From: Protula sp. h YS-2021
Taxonomy: Eukaryota; Annelida; Polychaeta; Sabellida; Serpulidae
Assembly (NCBI GenBank): GCA_949752745.1
Contig: OX457024.1
Location: 108,926,287 to 108,990,286, forward strand
Direction of reading: 5' to 3'
DNA: 64,000 nt
In this document: piece after piece, positions 49,190 to 60,400 of the stretch
Position numbering within the stretch: position 1 is the stretch's first letter
Layout of the letters: each line of letters begins with the position of its first letter
The notes under the pieces: generated by a model
Databases searched by the model: none
Told to the model about the DNA's origin: nothing
The model's input: the letters and a program-made list of their open reading frames with translations, nothing else
Position numbers and translations under genes: made by a program

Positions 49190-52100
49190 TTCCAGTTGAG
49201 AACTCTTTCTACCCTTTCTTTCTCCGGGCGTGGGGGTGTTGGTGCAGGCAGGAGAAAGGTGCTTAGGTCTAAAAATAAACATCTTGAGCATGCTTTTAAC
49301 TACACTTGATAAAACCTAGAAGCAGCGGATTTCCTCCTCCGTAAAGACAAAGCCGGATGCCAGTTGTCTGCTGTTTCTATAAATAGCCTTTTCTGCGTCA
49401 GTGAGAAAACAGTGTAGTAATTGTTTGAGCTATAGCATCAAAATGTTGCCCAATGGCAGACAGACAAAAGGGGTAGGTAAACAGGGAATGTGCTTCCCCG
49501 GTTAACTAAACGGAAGCTCAGCACACTTCCGGTTTACAAACTAAATACGCACGAGGCGTAAGTGCAGTTTTGGAGCCCTGATAAAGGACTTCAGAGGGAA
49601 AAGCAGAGTTGCGATATCAATCGGATTTTCACACCGAAATTGTGGATCGTAAACTTTGATTACGTAACGGAAGATGTCGTTCACGTTTGACTGCCCTTCA
49701 AGCGTTTTTTGCTCCCAAAAATATAACAGACGTACTAAGTGCATGGAAGTTCTTTCGTGTAGAAAAAGAACTTTGGCCGACTTTGCAATTCGGTATGTGC
49801 TGAAAATAACTGTATGTATGTTAACTAGTATGTATGTTGCCCGTTGTCACTGGGTTAAGCTTTTTGGTTTCTGCCTGGAGGGTGACCCTGGTGCCAATAT
49901 TAATTAAATTAAATATGAAACAATTTGTGTATAGGGTAGATACTCTGTCTTTCGCTCCCCCCCCCCGTCCCCAACTCCCCCGTCTCTGTCTTTCGCCCCC
50001 CGTCCCCCTCCGCCCCTGGATTTCTTCAGGGTGCAGCAAGCGATGAAAAATTATATTCAAAGAAAAAGACGTCATTTGAAATAGGGAGTGATGACATATG
50101 ACGTAGATGATGACGTCAGACATCCGTGTTCTCTGACGCATTTCTAAGCTTCCTACAGAGTTTCAAGCCTCGTTCTTTCTTACCTTAGAGGAAATAGAAG
50201 ATTTAAAAAAAAGCTGAGCTTTGATCGTTTGAATTCCACGAAATCATGTCTGTAATATCACAGCTATCGAAGTATAAAATGCGGACAGAATTACCTCCGT
50301 TGTTATAATACAGATGACCTCTGAGAAATCTATCTGTTATGCATAAACACAGAGCGGAGGGATATTTCAAAAAGATAGCCCCTCACTTTATAAGTATTAT
50401 TTTCGGGGAATCCATAGTGGGTCTGCGGAGTAAAAAGGTGTTATACACAACAAACCAAACTGATATAGAGGTTGGCTGTTGGACAACAACCGAATAATTC
50501 AGCACCAACAACGTATTTCGTTTTTTTTTCTTGTCATTTCTCAGGATAAAACAGAACGCTGAATTGATCTGCTTTGACAACGATCCGCCGAATTCAATGC
50601 CGATTAGTGGCAACAAAGACTATAAACTACTAGTAATAATAATAATAAAAAAACAGCCTTTGGTGGCAATAAAAGAGAGATTAGCCAGCAGACATCTGGT
50701 CGGTCTGTCGAATCGTACCGGCGTCGCCGAGTCTCGTTTATTATTATCGTCACAGTGGTCAATTTGACTTCATTGTATGGTGAGAGTGGGGACAAAAAAA
50801 AAAAAAAAAAAAGGGAGGCCGGAAGTGCATTTTGTTCTGTTAGAAATTCATTGTTTGTGTGTGTGTTTAGTATAGGGATTGCCTCAAACTAATTCATTAA
50901 ATAATTTATTATTTCTTAATTAAACGTAGTGGTGCGCCATATTTGAAATGGTATGTCTATATCTGGTCTTTGCTGTTTATGCAAAGCCCTGAAATGTGAC
51001 AAGATGCAACTCTTTCTTGTTTTCAGACCAAATGTGAATAAGCTTATACGCTCTTGACATTTTTACCAGTACATGCTGTACATTTTACGATATGATGTGT
51101 TACACTTAAGTATATAATTATATTTTGCATTATGCCGGTAAATTTCTATCAACACGCCAAATTCACTGCGTGCTCGTTGTGTTGTGCTGTATATAAGTAC
51201 ATTGTAACGCAATGGCCTTTTTTTCCGCTGGAGTCATAATGTACTCGAGAATACTCCATAACCGTTGTGTACCATTTTCCTGATCAGTAAATAATGGGTT
51301 AGGAATTTCTGGGCGGTAAAGGAGGGGGGGGGGGGGGGGGGGTAGAGGTGTATTTTACAGAGTACATGACATATAGGGGAGGAAGGAACTAAGACTGGGT
51401 TCGGAAAATATTGACATTCTAAGCAACGATTATATACTGCGGATTATGAAGCTGTGTTGAACTGAACCGACGCTGTTTGGCATTTATGTTTATGGGGCTC
51501 GTTCAGAAAGTAAATATTAATTAATTATTGATTAACTACTTAAGCCAAATCAATATAATTTCTGCTGCGTCCGCTATTTCTTTGTTGTAACGAGATTAAG
51601 TGTGAAACTGAAATGCCAGGCGCCGTATTCATTTCTGTTCAGATATCACAAAATACATATGCACTAACCTGATCGATATAAACTATTTTTTTTAAATCGT
51701 AGGCTCTTGTTTTCAAAATGACATAGGTTTAAAACGTCGCACCTAGATTTTTTATGTGTAAGGTATATTCGGACAATTGTCAGAGACATATTGAACATAT
51801 TGAACATATTGAACAGGTCCGCCGGTGCGAAACACCTTTAGCTCACACACTTGGAAGACAAAAGTTGGTCATTTCCCAGGGACTTCAAATGGCAGAAGAT
51901 AAAAAAAACCTTCTTTGAAAAATAAAAACTTCTTTTTTTTTTGCCAAATTCCATTCTAATTTACAGTTCAAAGCTCTTAATTTTTGCTAGAAATTAAAAC
52001 ACATATTGGTGATATTGTAAAACTTGAAATATTCTGTTTTTCACGGTAATTGGCTGTAGTGCAGCCCCAAAATAAGGTATCGATTAAAGTGAAGTTTTTT

Positions 52101-52235
52101 ACGCGTAAACTATTTATTCCAGAAATACTGATACAAGTTCATTTCTCAGAGAAAATCTGTATCATTTTACTCGCTTGCATTTCATCAAACAAGCGGTCAT
52201 ATATCAAATATATACCTGGCTACGTGTGAGGTCGG
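49190..52235. other. intergenic, no gene recognised
   Basis: Mostly AT-rich DNA with C-runs at about 49960-50020, poly-A at 50793 and a G-run at 51325-51342. No coding or RNA feature can be supported. Confidence 0.45.
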
Positions 52236-52454
52236 TTGGAATTTCATATCCTCCCACTGAATATTACGATATCTTTCTATCATTTGTTCAAACTCACAAC
52301 GTCAAACGAACCAATTTTCGCCCTTTTGAAAAAAGGTGAAGTTGGTTATTTTTCGTCGCAACGGTTATCTAATGTCTGTGACAATTTTGGATGGACGTTT
52401 GGTTGTAGGTTAACGTCGAGACAATGCCCTTCTACCCCGGGTGTTGTATAGGCG

Positions 52455-52563
<109 letters not shown>

Positions 52564-53079
52564 TCGTACATACGCACCAACACACAAACAAACACGCACA
52601 CACACACAAAGACACACACGCAAACACACACATAACCACGCACAAACACATAAACACATACGCACACACTCCCACACACGCACAAACACACCCAAACACA
52701 TGGTGTGACTTCGTGCATATTCTAACACACTGGATGACCCAACGGGCAGCGAAGGGGGGGGGGCGGAGGGGAGGGAAACTTTGATGAAAGGGCGGCCGTG
52801 GTAACTGAGGAACGTCGTTTTCCACACATATATATATATACAACGCCGCTCTTCCGACGTCTGCCCACGTCGATCCCCGACGCTTGTGCAGCGTTTATAG
52901 GCAGCCAATTTCCGAAGGTTGGTCAGAGACCCGGGTTAAAAAAAAACCAACTTGTCACCAACACATGTACACCCTATCCTGGCACCGAATCATCTCGAAA
53001 GGGCAAGTGGGTACCATATGTGTTTCCATTTGATGTCAAAAAAAAAAAAAAAAAAAAAAACACGAGAAAGGTTGTAATT

Positions 53080-53230
53080 TTAGGCCAGACGCGGTTCGCG
53101 CGGAGTGCCAATTTCTTTTAGAAAAAAAAGCGGGGAGGGGTGATTTTCATTCAATGCTCCGCGTTTCTAACAAAAGGATGGGGGTGGGGTGGGGCATGGG
53201 GGGGGGGGGGTTCTTTCATTTGCTATTGAG
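53080..53230. repeat. dispersed repeat, copy 3 (fragment)
   Basis: GGCCAGACGCGGTTCGCGCG, GAGTGCCAATTTCTTTTA and GCTCCGCGTTTCTAACA parallel 14238-14380 of copy 1 in the same order. Confidence 0.5.
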
Positions 53231-53329
53231 TGTGCCTCCCCCACCTTCCCGAGGATAAAACCATACCTTTCTCGAACATGATTTAGGCAGGGCAGTTCGT
53301 GCCCGAAGGACAGGATTGATTTGATACAG

Positions 53330-53335
53330 TTTATT
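53330..53335 (-). terminator. LTR polyadenylation signal
   Basis: AATAAA on the - strand near the R/U5 part of the LTR. Confidence 0.6.
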
Positions 53336-53597
53336 TCTTTGTCAGTTTAACACAGAAACCGAACGGCCCAATCATTCTTGCGTAATGGCCTCATTATTGT
53401 CGTTCTACAACCAGGAATGCAGAAGACAATAGGAAATATAATAGAATACAGTACTTGAATAAACTTACATAATGCCGCGTGCAACTTCTCACTCTGGCTC
53501 TACCCCGGGGCTTTGCCGTGCTCGTCTTAACTATGCTGTTGCTGTTGCTGCTTGCGGTCAGGAGGTGAGAGAGAGAGCCCCCAGGAAGGGCACGGGG

Positions 53598-53604
53598 TTT
53601 TATA
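53598..53604 (-). promoter_or_regulatory. LTR TATA box
   Basis: CGTATAAAACC on the - strand, about 72 bp into the LTR. Confidence 0.6.
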
Positions 53605-53675
53605 CGGGTCAACGGGGTGAAACCAAAAAGAGGCCAAAATCGTTTTCAAGATAAAATGGTCCAACCTTTACAACA

Positions 53676-53685
53676 CTACCCCCCG

Positions 53686-53716
<31 letters not shown>

Positions 53717-54488
53717 ACCCCCCGTTCACACTACACTCACACGAACATATATACATGCATGATCAATGAGAAGGAGAAAAGCACAGAATGAATACTTAAG
53801 AGCATTCAAAATAAGAAATCAATCCAATCTTCAGACATGTTACATGCCCTATTAGCTACAATACAGGCATGCCCGTCTGCGCTACTAATATTACCTGTTA
53901 CAGCGATTGCTCGACTATAACAGACTCCCCGGTCAAGCACATCTACAAATGTAGATTTCTTAACTACCTTTACGACCATTGGTTAATAGCTCGAGCGCAA
54001 TTAGAAATATCAACAGAATGCACGCAGATCTAAGGGCGTTTCTACGAACTTCTATCCCTTGGCCAACTTCTCGGCCAAATTAGTTAGCCAAGCAAAAGCG
54101 CGAATATAAATACATGCAAGTCGAACGATAATTCTACAAAAATTCATTATTTGGCCAATTTCTCGGCCAGGTTAATAAGCCAAGCAAAAGCGGGAATATA
54201 AACAGAATACATGCAAGTCTAACGGCAATTCTACAAATATTCACCATTTGGCCAATTTCTCGGCCAAGTTAATAAGCCAAGCAAAAGCGGGAATATAAAC
54301 AGAATACATACAAACATTGATAGCGATCTCTCAGCGACAGATACAGTTCGGGTGATTTCTCGACCCATCTGCAATAATTCAATAATACACGTCTAATAAT
54401 TCGTCAATCCGGTAACTAATAGCGATTTCTCAGCGATAGATACACTTCGGGTGATTTCTCAACCCAACTGCAATAATTCAAAAATGGT
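53676..54488 (-). other. retrotransposon 3' non-coding region with tandem repeats
   Basis: A T-run at 53686-53711 next to the purine tract (RC: GGGGGGTAG), and about three copies of a unit of about 105 bp (TTGGCCAATTTCTCGGCCAA, TTAATAAGCCAAGCAAAAGC) between 54050 and 54310. A second duplication (TAGCGATTTCTCAGCGA, ACTTCGGGTGATTTCTC) lies at 54320-54480. No gene. Confidence 0.7.
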
Positions 54489-57390
54489 TCAACTCGGAAT
54501 TTTGAAGAATTCTATTACGTTATTGAGGGTGCTCTGTAAGACAATTTTCACGTCGATTTTTAGAAGCTCTGCAATTTTGTCGGCAATAATAAAAATTGAT
54601 GAAGGAAAATTTGTGTTCTGTTGACCGTAAGGGTGAAGATGTGGGGCGTCAGATTCTAAAACCATTCTACGGAGATTTCCCACTGTCAAGAACGTGCCAA
54701 GAGAATCAAAATAGGTCAAGTTCTTATAAAAGAGAATCCCATTGATGCCGAAAATAACGTTGGAGAATCTAGAGGTCCACAGGTTCGCTTCAATATTGTT
54801 GACTAAACTATGCTTGTAGATGGGATAATCCTGGGGCAGTATTTCCCATAGTATATTCAGACAATCCAAAGAGGCTTGAAGGGGATTGTATTTCGCATGT
54901 TCTCTACAATGTATGACTATAGGCAGTCCTCGTTGTTTTGCCAGAATACAAAGTTCTTTTAAAATTATCTGTTGCGCTTTCTTGTTTGACCCTTCTATTG
55001 AGTAATCTAAACCAATTTCCCCTATGGCAACGACTTTTGGACAGGTTTCAACGGCATCTACTATCGTTTGGATAATTTCCATGTTCGGATTCTGGGCTTT
55101 GACTAATTTTGGGTGGTAACCAATACAGGTAAAGAAACGGCAATTTCCGAGAATCTGTTCGCGCACTTCATGACACGGAAAACTAGTCGGATAGCAAAAC
55201 GACGTGACTACGTATTGAAGCTCTCTGTTCGCTGGGGTCCCCCCTAAAAGCTGATCGAAAGGTATGGTTTTTCCCAATTTTTCAGCGAGTTTTTCTAGAT
55301 GGCAGTGAGCGTCGGCACCATACACAACGTATTCATACGGATCGTCATACGTCAAGGAGTACGTTCCATCTTGATTTCGATTCAGCGTAGCGTCTACGTT
55401 GACGTCATTAATGGCAACTGGAAATGATACGTTATGATGGGAGGAATGACTCGTATTCTTATGATCCGAATTGCTGCCGGCCCCTTGATCTACGTAAACA
55501 CAGGGTACGTCCTTAACGATGCACGAAGACGTGGACGTTGTGGTGGTGGGCTCTTGCTCTGCGTTGGCGCACGGTACGTCACTACCGATACACGAAGACG
55601 TAGATGTTGCGGTGATGAGCGCTTGCTCTGCGTTGGCGCACTGTACGTCACTACCGATACACGAAGACGTAGATGTTGCGGTGATGGGCGCTTGCTCTGC
55701 GTTGGCGCACTGTACGTCACTACCGATATACGAGGACGTAGATGTTGTGGTAACGTCTCTCGGAAAATCCATATTAACGTCAGATGGTGGTTCATCAGTA
55801 TGTACTAGATCGACTCGACGTTGAGAAGCATAATTTTCCGCTAAAAGTTCAAGATCAGTCGGAGATAGTTTCGAATAAAGTAAGAGTACGTTCTTGTACC
55901 ACGCAAGAGCCGACAGACAATTCGACGTATGAAAGTCAATACTTTGACTAGGTAGTGGATCCGCCAGAAACAGGTGGAATTCTTCCACGATTGCTCGGTG
56001 TAATGGACCCACCTGCTCCGACGGAGCCACTGACAGATGATTTTGCCGCATGAAAAGAGGAAGGTCGCTAACGTCAAGTACGTTTAATAATGTCGCGATT
56101 TGCGTCAAGAATTTCAGGATTTGTTCGCAACGTTCCTTCACCGGGCCCAAATCGTCACGTTTAAAAAGATAAGGCGAACAATGCTGGCGAGAAAGATGAC
56201 GTGTCACGTTGTTGGCACTCCAGTTGCACTGAGTAAATGAACGTAACGGACACACAGGCTTTTTCTTTTGACGGCTGGATCGAGACGACACGTTGATGGA
56301 GGAGGTAGCTGTTCTCGATAGCGTCGATACACGAGGCGCGTGCGTGGTGGAAACGTCAATCGTCGGTACGCAGGCAACATTCGAGGGCGTAACGGGCACA
56401 GTGGAGAGTTCAGATAACGTTGAAACACGAGGCGCGTGTGTGGTGGAAACGTCAATCGTCGGTACGCAGGCAACATTCGAAGGCGTAACATCAGGTGCAA
56501 CAGGTGCGGCGGGGAGTTCAGAATCGTCACAAAGAGTCGTTACTGTTACGTTTCGTTCGTGTGGAGGGGCTGCGACAGTCGCATCTTCCGGAATGTACAA
56601 GGAAGCGTTCGAATCACCAACGGTGCAGGGCGGAGCACCAGCACTGCTATACCCCAACTCACACTTGAGCTGTTCGCGCACCCTCATGTGAATTTGTCCC
56701 ATTATGTTTTTCCCCGGCCACGACTGGACACGCGTCCACATCAGGTCACTCGCACTCAACCCGGCTGACCAAAAGTAAGCATTTGGGACGGCCTCCGCTA
56801 TTATCGGCTCGGCAGCCAGTAGAGCATCTCGATACTCGGGCACGTTCCTCAACTTCACTTGTACTATCTCTTCCATTATTCCAACTTTCATGTTGTCCCA
56901 CCTAGGGCTCCCTATGCCGTGCGTCAAGCGCTTTGCCTCCACAGGATCTTCCGTATCAAGCAGAATTTTATAGGCTATTTTATCCCGATTGAACTCCAGA
57001 CATTTCCGGTACTGGTAGGCATGCTCAACGGACTTGAAACAATGTCCGTATATTAAAATTTTGCACGGATAGAGGTTGCTGAGAACACAGCTCGGTCCTT
57101 TAAAACTAGTTATAATCCCGATCTTGAAATGGGAGCGAGCGGGGCAATTTGTGTCTAAAAACTGATGACCACGACTGAAACAAACCTCACACACCACACC
57201 ATCTTGCGGGAAGGAACGGGTATCAAATCGAGGATTTGCAATGCTGGGGACTTCCTTCCGATAACGCGCGGGACAATTTTCGTCCAAAAAATTATGATCG
57301 CAGGTGAAACAAACTTCGCAAACTTTATCGTTGTTAGGGAAGGAAAAGGGATCAAAATTGGGGTCCGTGATGCTGGGAGCTGTAGAATTC
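54489..57390 (-). CDS. retrotransposon ORF3: zinc knuckles, NADAR domain, C2H2-like finger, TatD DNase
   Basis: The frame is open from 57428 with no usable ATG. A strong acceptor (TTTACTTTTCAG) sets a likely exon start at 57390. Numbering from 57416: two CCHC knuckles 43 residues apart (C33, C36, H41, C48; C76, C79, H84, C91); NADAR about 97-250 (SNLYPCKILIYGHCFKSVEH, AYQYRK, FWSAGLS, GKNIMGQIHMRVRE); in-frame repeats (CVPTIDVSTTHAPRVSTLS twice; STSSCIGSDVQCANAEQ four times); a Cys/His finger about 390-415 (CPLRSF ... NVTRHLSRQHC); TatD about 698-975 with ligands HCH in DAHCHLEKL, E in GEIGLDYS, H in PIVIHCREH, H in YKHSLV, D in ESDAPHLHP. NADAR proteins cleave N-glycosidic ADP-ribose bonds and TatD enzymes are metal-dependent nucleases. 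Both look intact. Role in the element unknown. Confidence 0.85.
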
Positions 57391-57451
57391 CTGAAAAGTA
57401 AATTCCTTAAGTACACTAAACAACTTAACTACTCCCTAGGTTATCTCGTCT

Positions 57452-60400
57452 TCAACTGGTGAATTCATCTAGATACTTAGGTTTCTTAGTTGCCCTTCCT
57501 GTACGTGTTTTTCGTTCAGGGATACTTATGTCTGGAATAACGGCACATTGTGAATTTTCTAATTGCTGCATTTCCGGTCTGTCATTACTACCGTTAAAGA
57601 GGAGGTCCAAATCATAACTGTCACTCCCGGATCCCTCATCATTGTCCCTATCGATTTCTTCCCCAGTTCCCTGCGCAAATAGGCTATGCCGAAGCTTTCT
57701 AAGCCATAAGGGTAGAGCTCTATCTTGGCATAACTTCACATTATTGTGATGTATTACCAATTCCCTCTTTCTGTCCTTAATTTTTATCAATGCTGGCGAC
57801 AAAATCTCGACTACTAGGAAAGGGCCGCTCCAAGGAGCTTTCAATTTATTGCTTTGACCAACTTTCGATACGTTATTTAGTCTGTACACTGTGTCACCCA
57901 CAGAAAATTTAGTCTGGTGTAATTTTAAGTCGTAATCTTTCTTCTGTCTCCTCTGGGTCATTTTCAAAGTGGTTCTGGCAGTTTCTTGTGCCTTAAGCAT
58001 CTCTCTCCGCAACGTCTTGACATACTCCGGCTCGCTTAAATCCGATTTGACCCAACCTTGAAAATAAAGGTCAACGGGTTGCCAGACTTCCCTACCCAAC
58101 ATTAACATATTGGGTGTGAACCCAGTTTGTCGGTTAGGGGAAGCTCTAATGGCTCCCGCAAGCTGTTGCAAATGATCATCCCAAGTATTTTGTTTCTCAT
58201 TCAAGAAACATCGAATCATCTGCAATATTGTTCTATTGTATCGTTCCACCTGCCCGTTTGAGGCAGGATGATATGGAGTGGTTCTCAATTTGGAGATTTG
58301 CAGGAGGTCACAAACTGCGCGGAAAAGCTTTCCATCAAAAGCTTTACCCTGATCTGTAAATATTTGCAGAGGACACCCGAACCTAGAAATGAATCCATCA
58401 ACTGTGGTTTTCGCCACTGTTTCGGCTGATTGATCTGGGATAGGGTAACATTCAATCCACTTTGTAAACTGGTCAACCATCATTAGAATGTAAAGGTTGC
58501 CACGTTTGCTTGGGACGAAAGGGCCCAACACATCGATGTGAATCCTCTCCATTGGGGCTGATACGTGGTAGCTCTGCATTTCGGCTTTGGGTTTAACGGT
58601 AGATTTTTTCTGTTTGTTGCAAACACCACAGGATTTGACATAATCTTTACAATCTGTCGCCATGTGGTACCAAATAAAGGATTGCTTAATTTTGTGTAAA
58701 GTTTTATCAAAACCTAAATGACCAGCCAGAGTATTGTCATGGCAAAATCCAAGAATTTCGCTGACAATACTTTCTGGAACCATAAACAGATATTTCGGTG
58801 GATGCGGATCTTGATCCCATTGATAGTACAATAAACCGTTTCGAATCACCAACTGGGAGTTGCATTGCCAAAATTTCTTAACTCCCGGACTTGCTAAGGC
58901 AAACTCATCCTCGTCTATTGTCTGTTTGTCCATCCATTTCAGCAAAGTGCCAACTACTGGGTCATGTCTTTGCAACTCGGCTAATTCCGCTGCTGAATAT
59001 CCAGGGAGCCAATGTTCTGACGAAATGTTTCCAGTTTCATCAGGAACTATTTGTCTCAGCATTAAAGATGCATTCCCTGGTGCTTTCGCGGCCAGAGGGA
59101 TAACATCGTCAACGTCTTCCTCAAATCGGGCCCATTCGACATGGGCTCTTTGGCAAAATTTGCACGGGATCCCATTCTTAGCACAAGGCAAACTACTAAG
59201 ATCCTTTCCGGCTTCATAGCAGTTACAAAATCGCAATTCATCGGGTATGCGTGAAAGAGCATCGGCATTCACATGTTTAACGCCAGCACGATGTAATATG
59301 ACCATATCATACTGGCTTAACTCTTCAAGCCACCGCGCCAAAATACCCTGAATATTTTTAAATCTTGTTAGCCAGGTCAATGAATTGTGATCGGTCCGAA
59401 CATAAAAAGAACGCCCTAAAAGATAATGCCTAAATTGTCTAGTAAATCGTACAACCGCCAGCAACTCGCGTCTGGTTGCACAGTAATTTCTTTGGGCTGG
59501 ATTGAGTACCAACGAACCGTAACTGATGACGACTTCCGATCCATCGGGCTTTATTTGACTGAGTTGACCGCCAATAGAGGTCAACGATGCATCGGTATCT
59601 AAAATAAATTTGGAAGTCTGGTCCGGAAACCCTAAAGTTGGCGCGTTTATCAGCATCTCTTTCAGAGTATCAAAGGATTCCTGATGTCTGTCTGTCCATA
59701 TAAATTCCACATTCTTTTTCGTCAATTCATACAAACTTGATGAAACTTCTGCCAAATTTTTCAGGAAATCTCTGTGATAATTTACAAATCCTAAGAATTT
59801 TTCGACTTCATTGACCGTCTTCGGCTCAGGCCAATCCCTAACCTTTTCAATATGATTTGGGTGGACCGTGATTCCCTTCCTGTTCACTATTCTGCCTAAG
59901 AATTCGATCTCCGTTTTAAATAGGGCACATTTTCTGGGTTTCAGCTTCAAATCAAAAGTCTTGAATCGTGTAAAGACTTCGCGTAGATTGTCGATATGCT
60001 CATCGAAAGACTTTCCTAGAATCACGATATCATCTAAATAAGCAAGAACTACATTCCACGTTAGTCCTCTAAGGACTAACTGCATGGCCCTAGAGAAGGT
60101 CGCGGGTGCATTACATAAACCAAACGGAAGTCTAACATGTTCATACAACCCGTATTTGGTGATGAACGCAGTTTTGTGAATATCGTCTGGATGAACACCC
60201 AACTGCCAGTATCCCGATTGGAGGTCTATTGAACTCATAAATGCGTTTCCGCTTAGGGAGTCCAAACATTCTTGGATTCTAGGCAAAGGAAAAGCATCCT
60301 TTACAGTTACGTTGTTAAGTTTCCGATAGTCGATGCACCATCGCACCGACCCGTCCTTCTTCCGAACCAGCACCGGGGGACTAGCCCACTCAGAATTCGA

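Larger units (their letters stand above)
53300..53675 (-). repeat. 3' LTR of the Ty3/gypsy element (left limit approximate)
   Basis: On the - strand a purine tract (GGGGGGTAG, 53676-53685) is followed by TGTTGTAAAGGTTGGACC, a typical LTR start. The LTR holds TATAAAA (53598-53604) and AATAAA (53330-53335). The other LTR is outside the window, so the low-coordinate end and target duplication cannot be fixed. Confidence 0.7.

Noticed and set aside
48847..49309. Cys-rich secreted-peptide-like ORFs (CYGPGFCMLRAW repeats)
   Set aside because: They come from a 22-bp minisatellite, open in two frames, with no signal peptide or flanking gene structure.
55434..55824. Plus-strand ORFs opposite ORF3 (repeats of HEDVDV / RRRCCGD)
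   Set aside because: Antisense shadow of the in-frame Ser/Thr repeats of ORF3.
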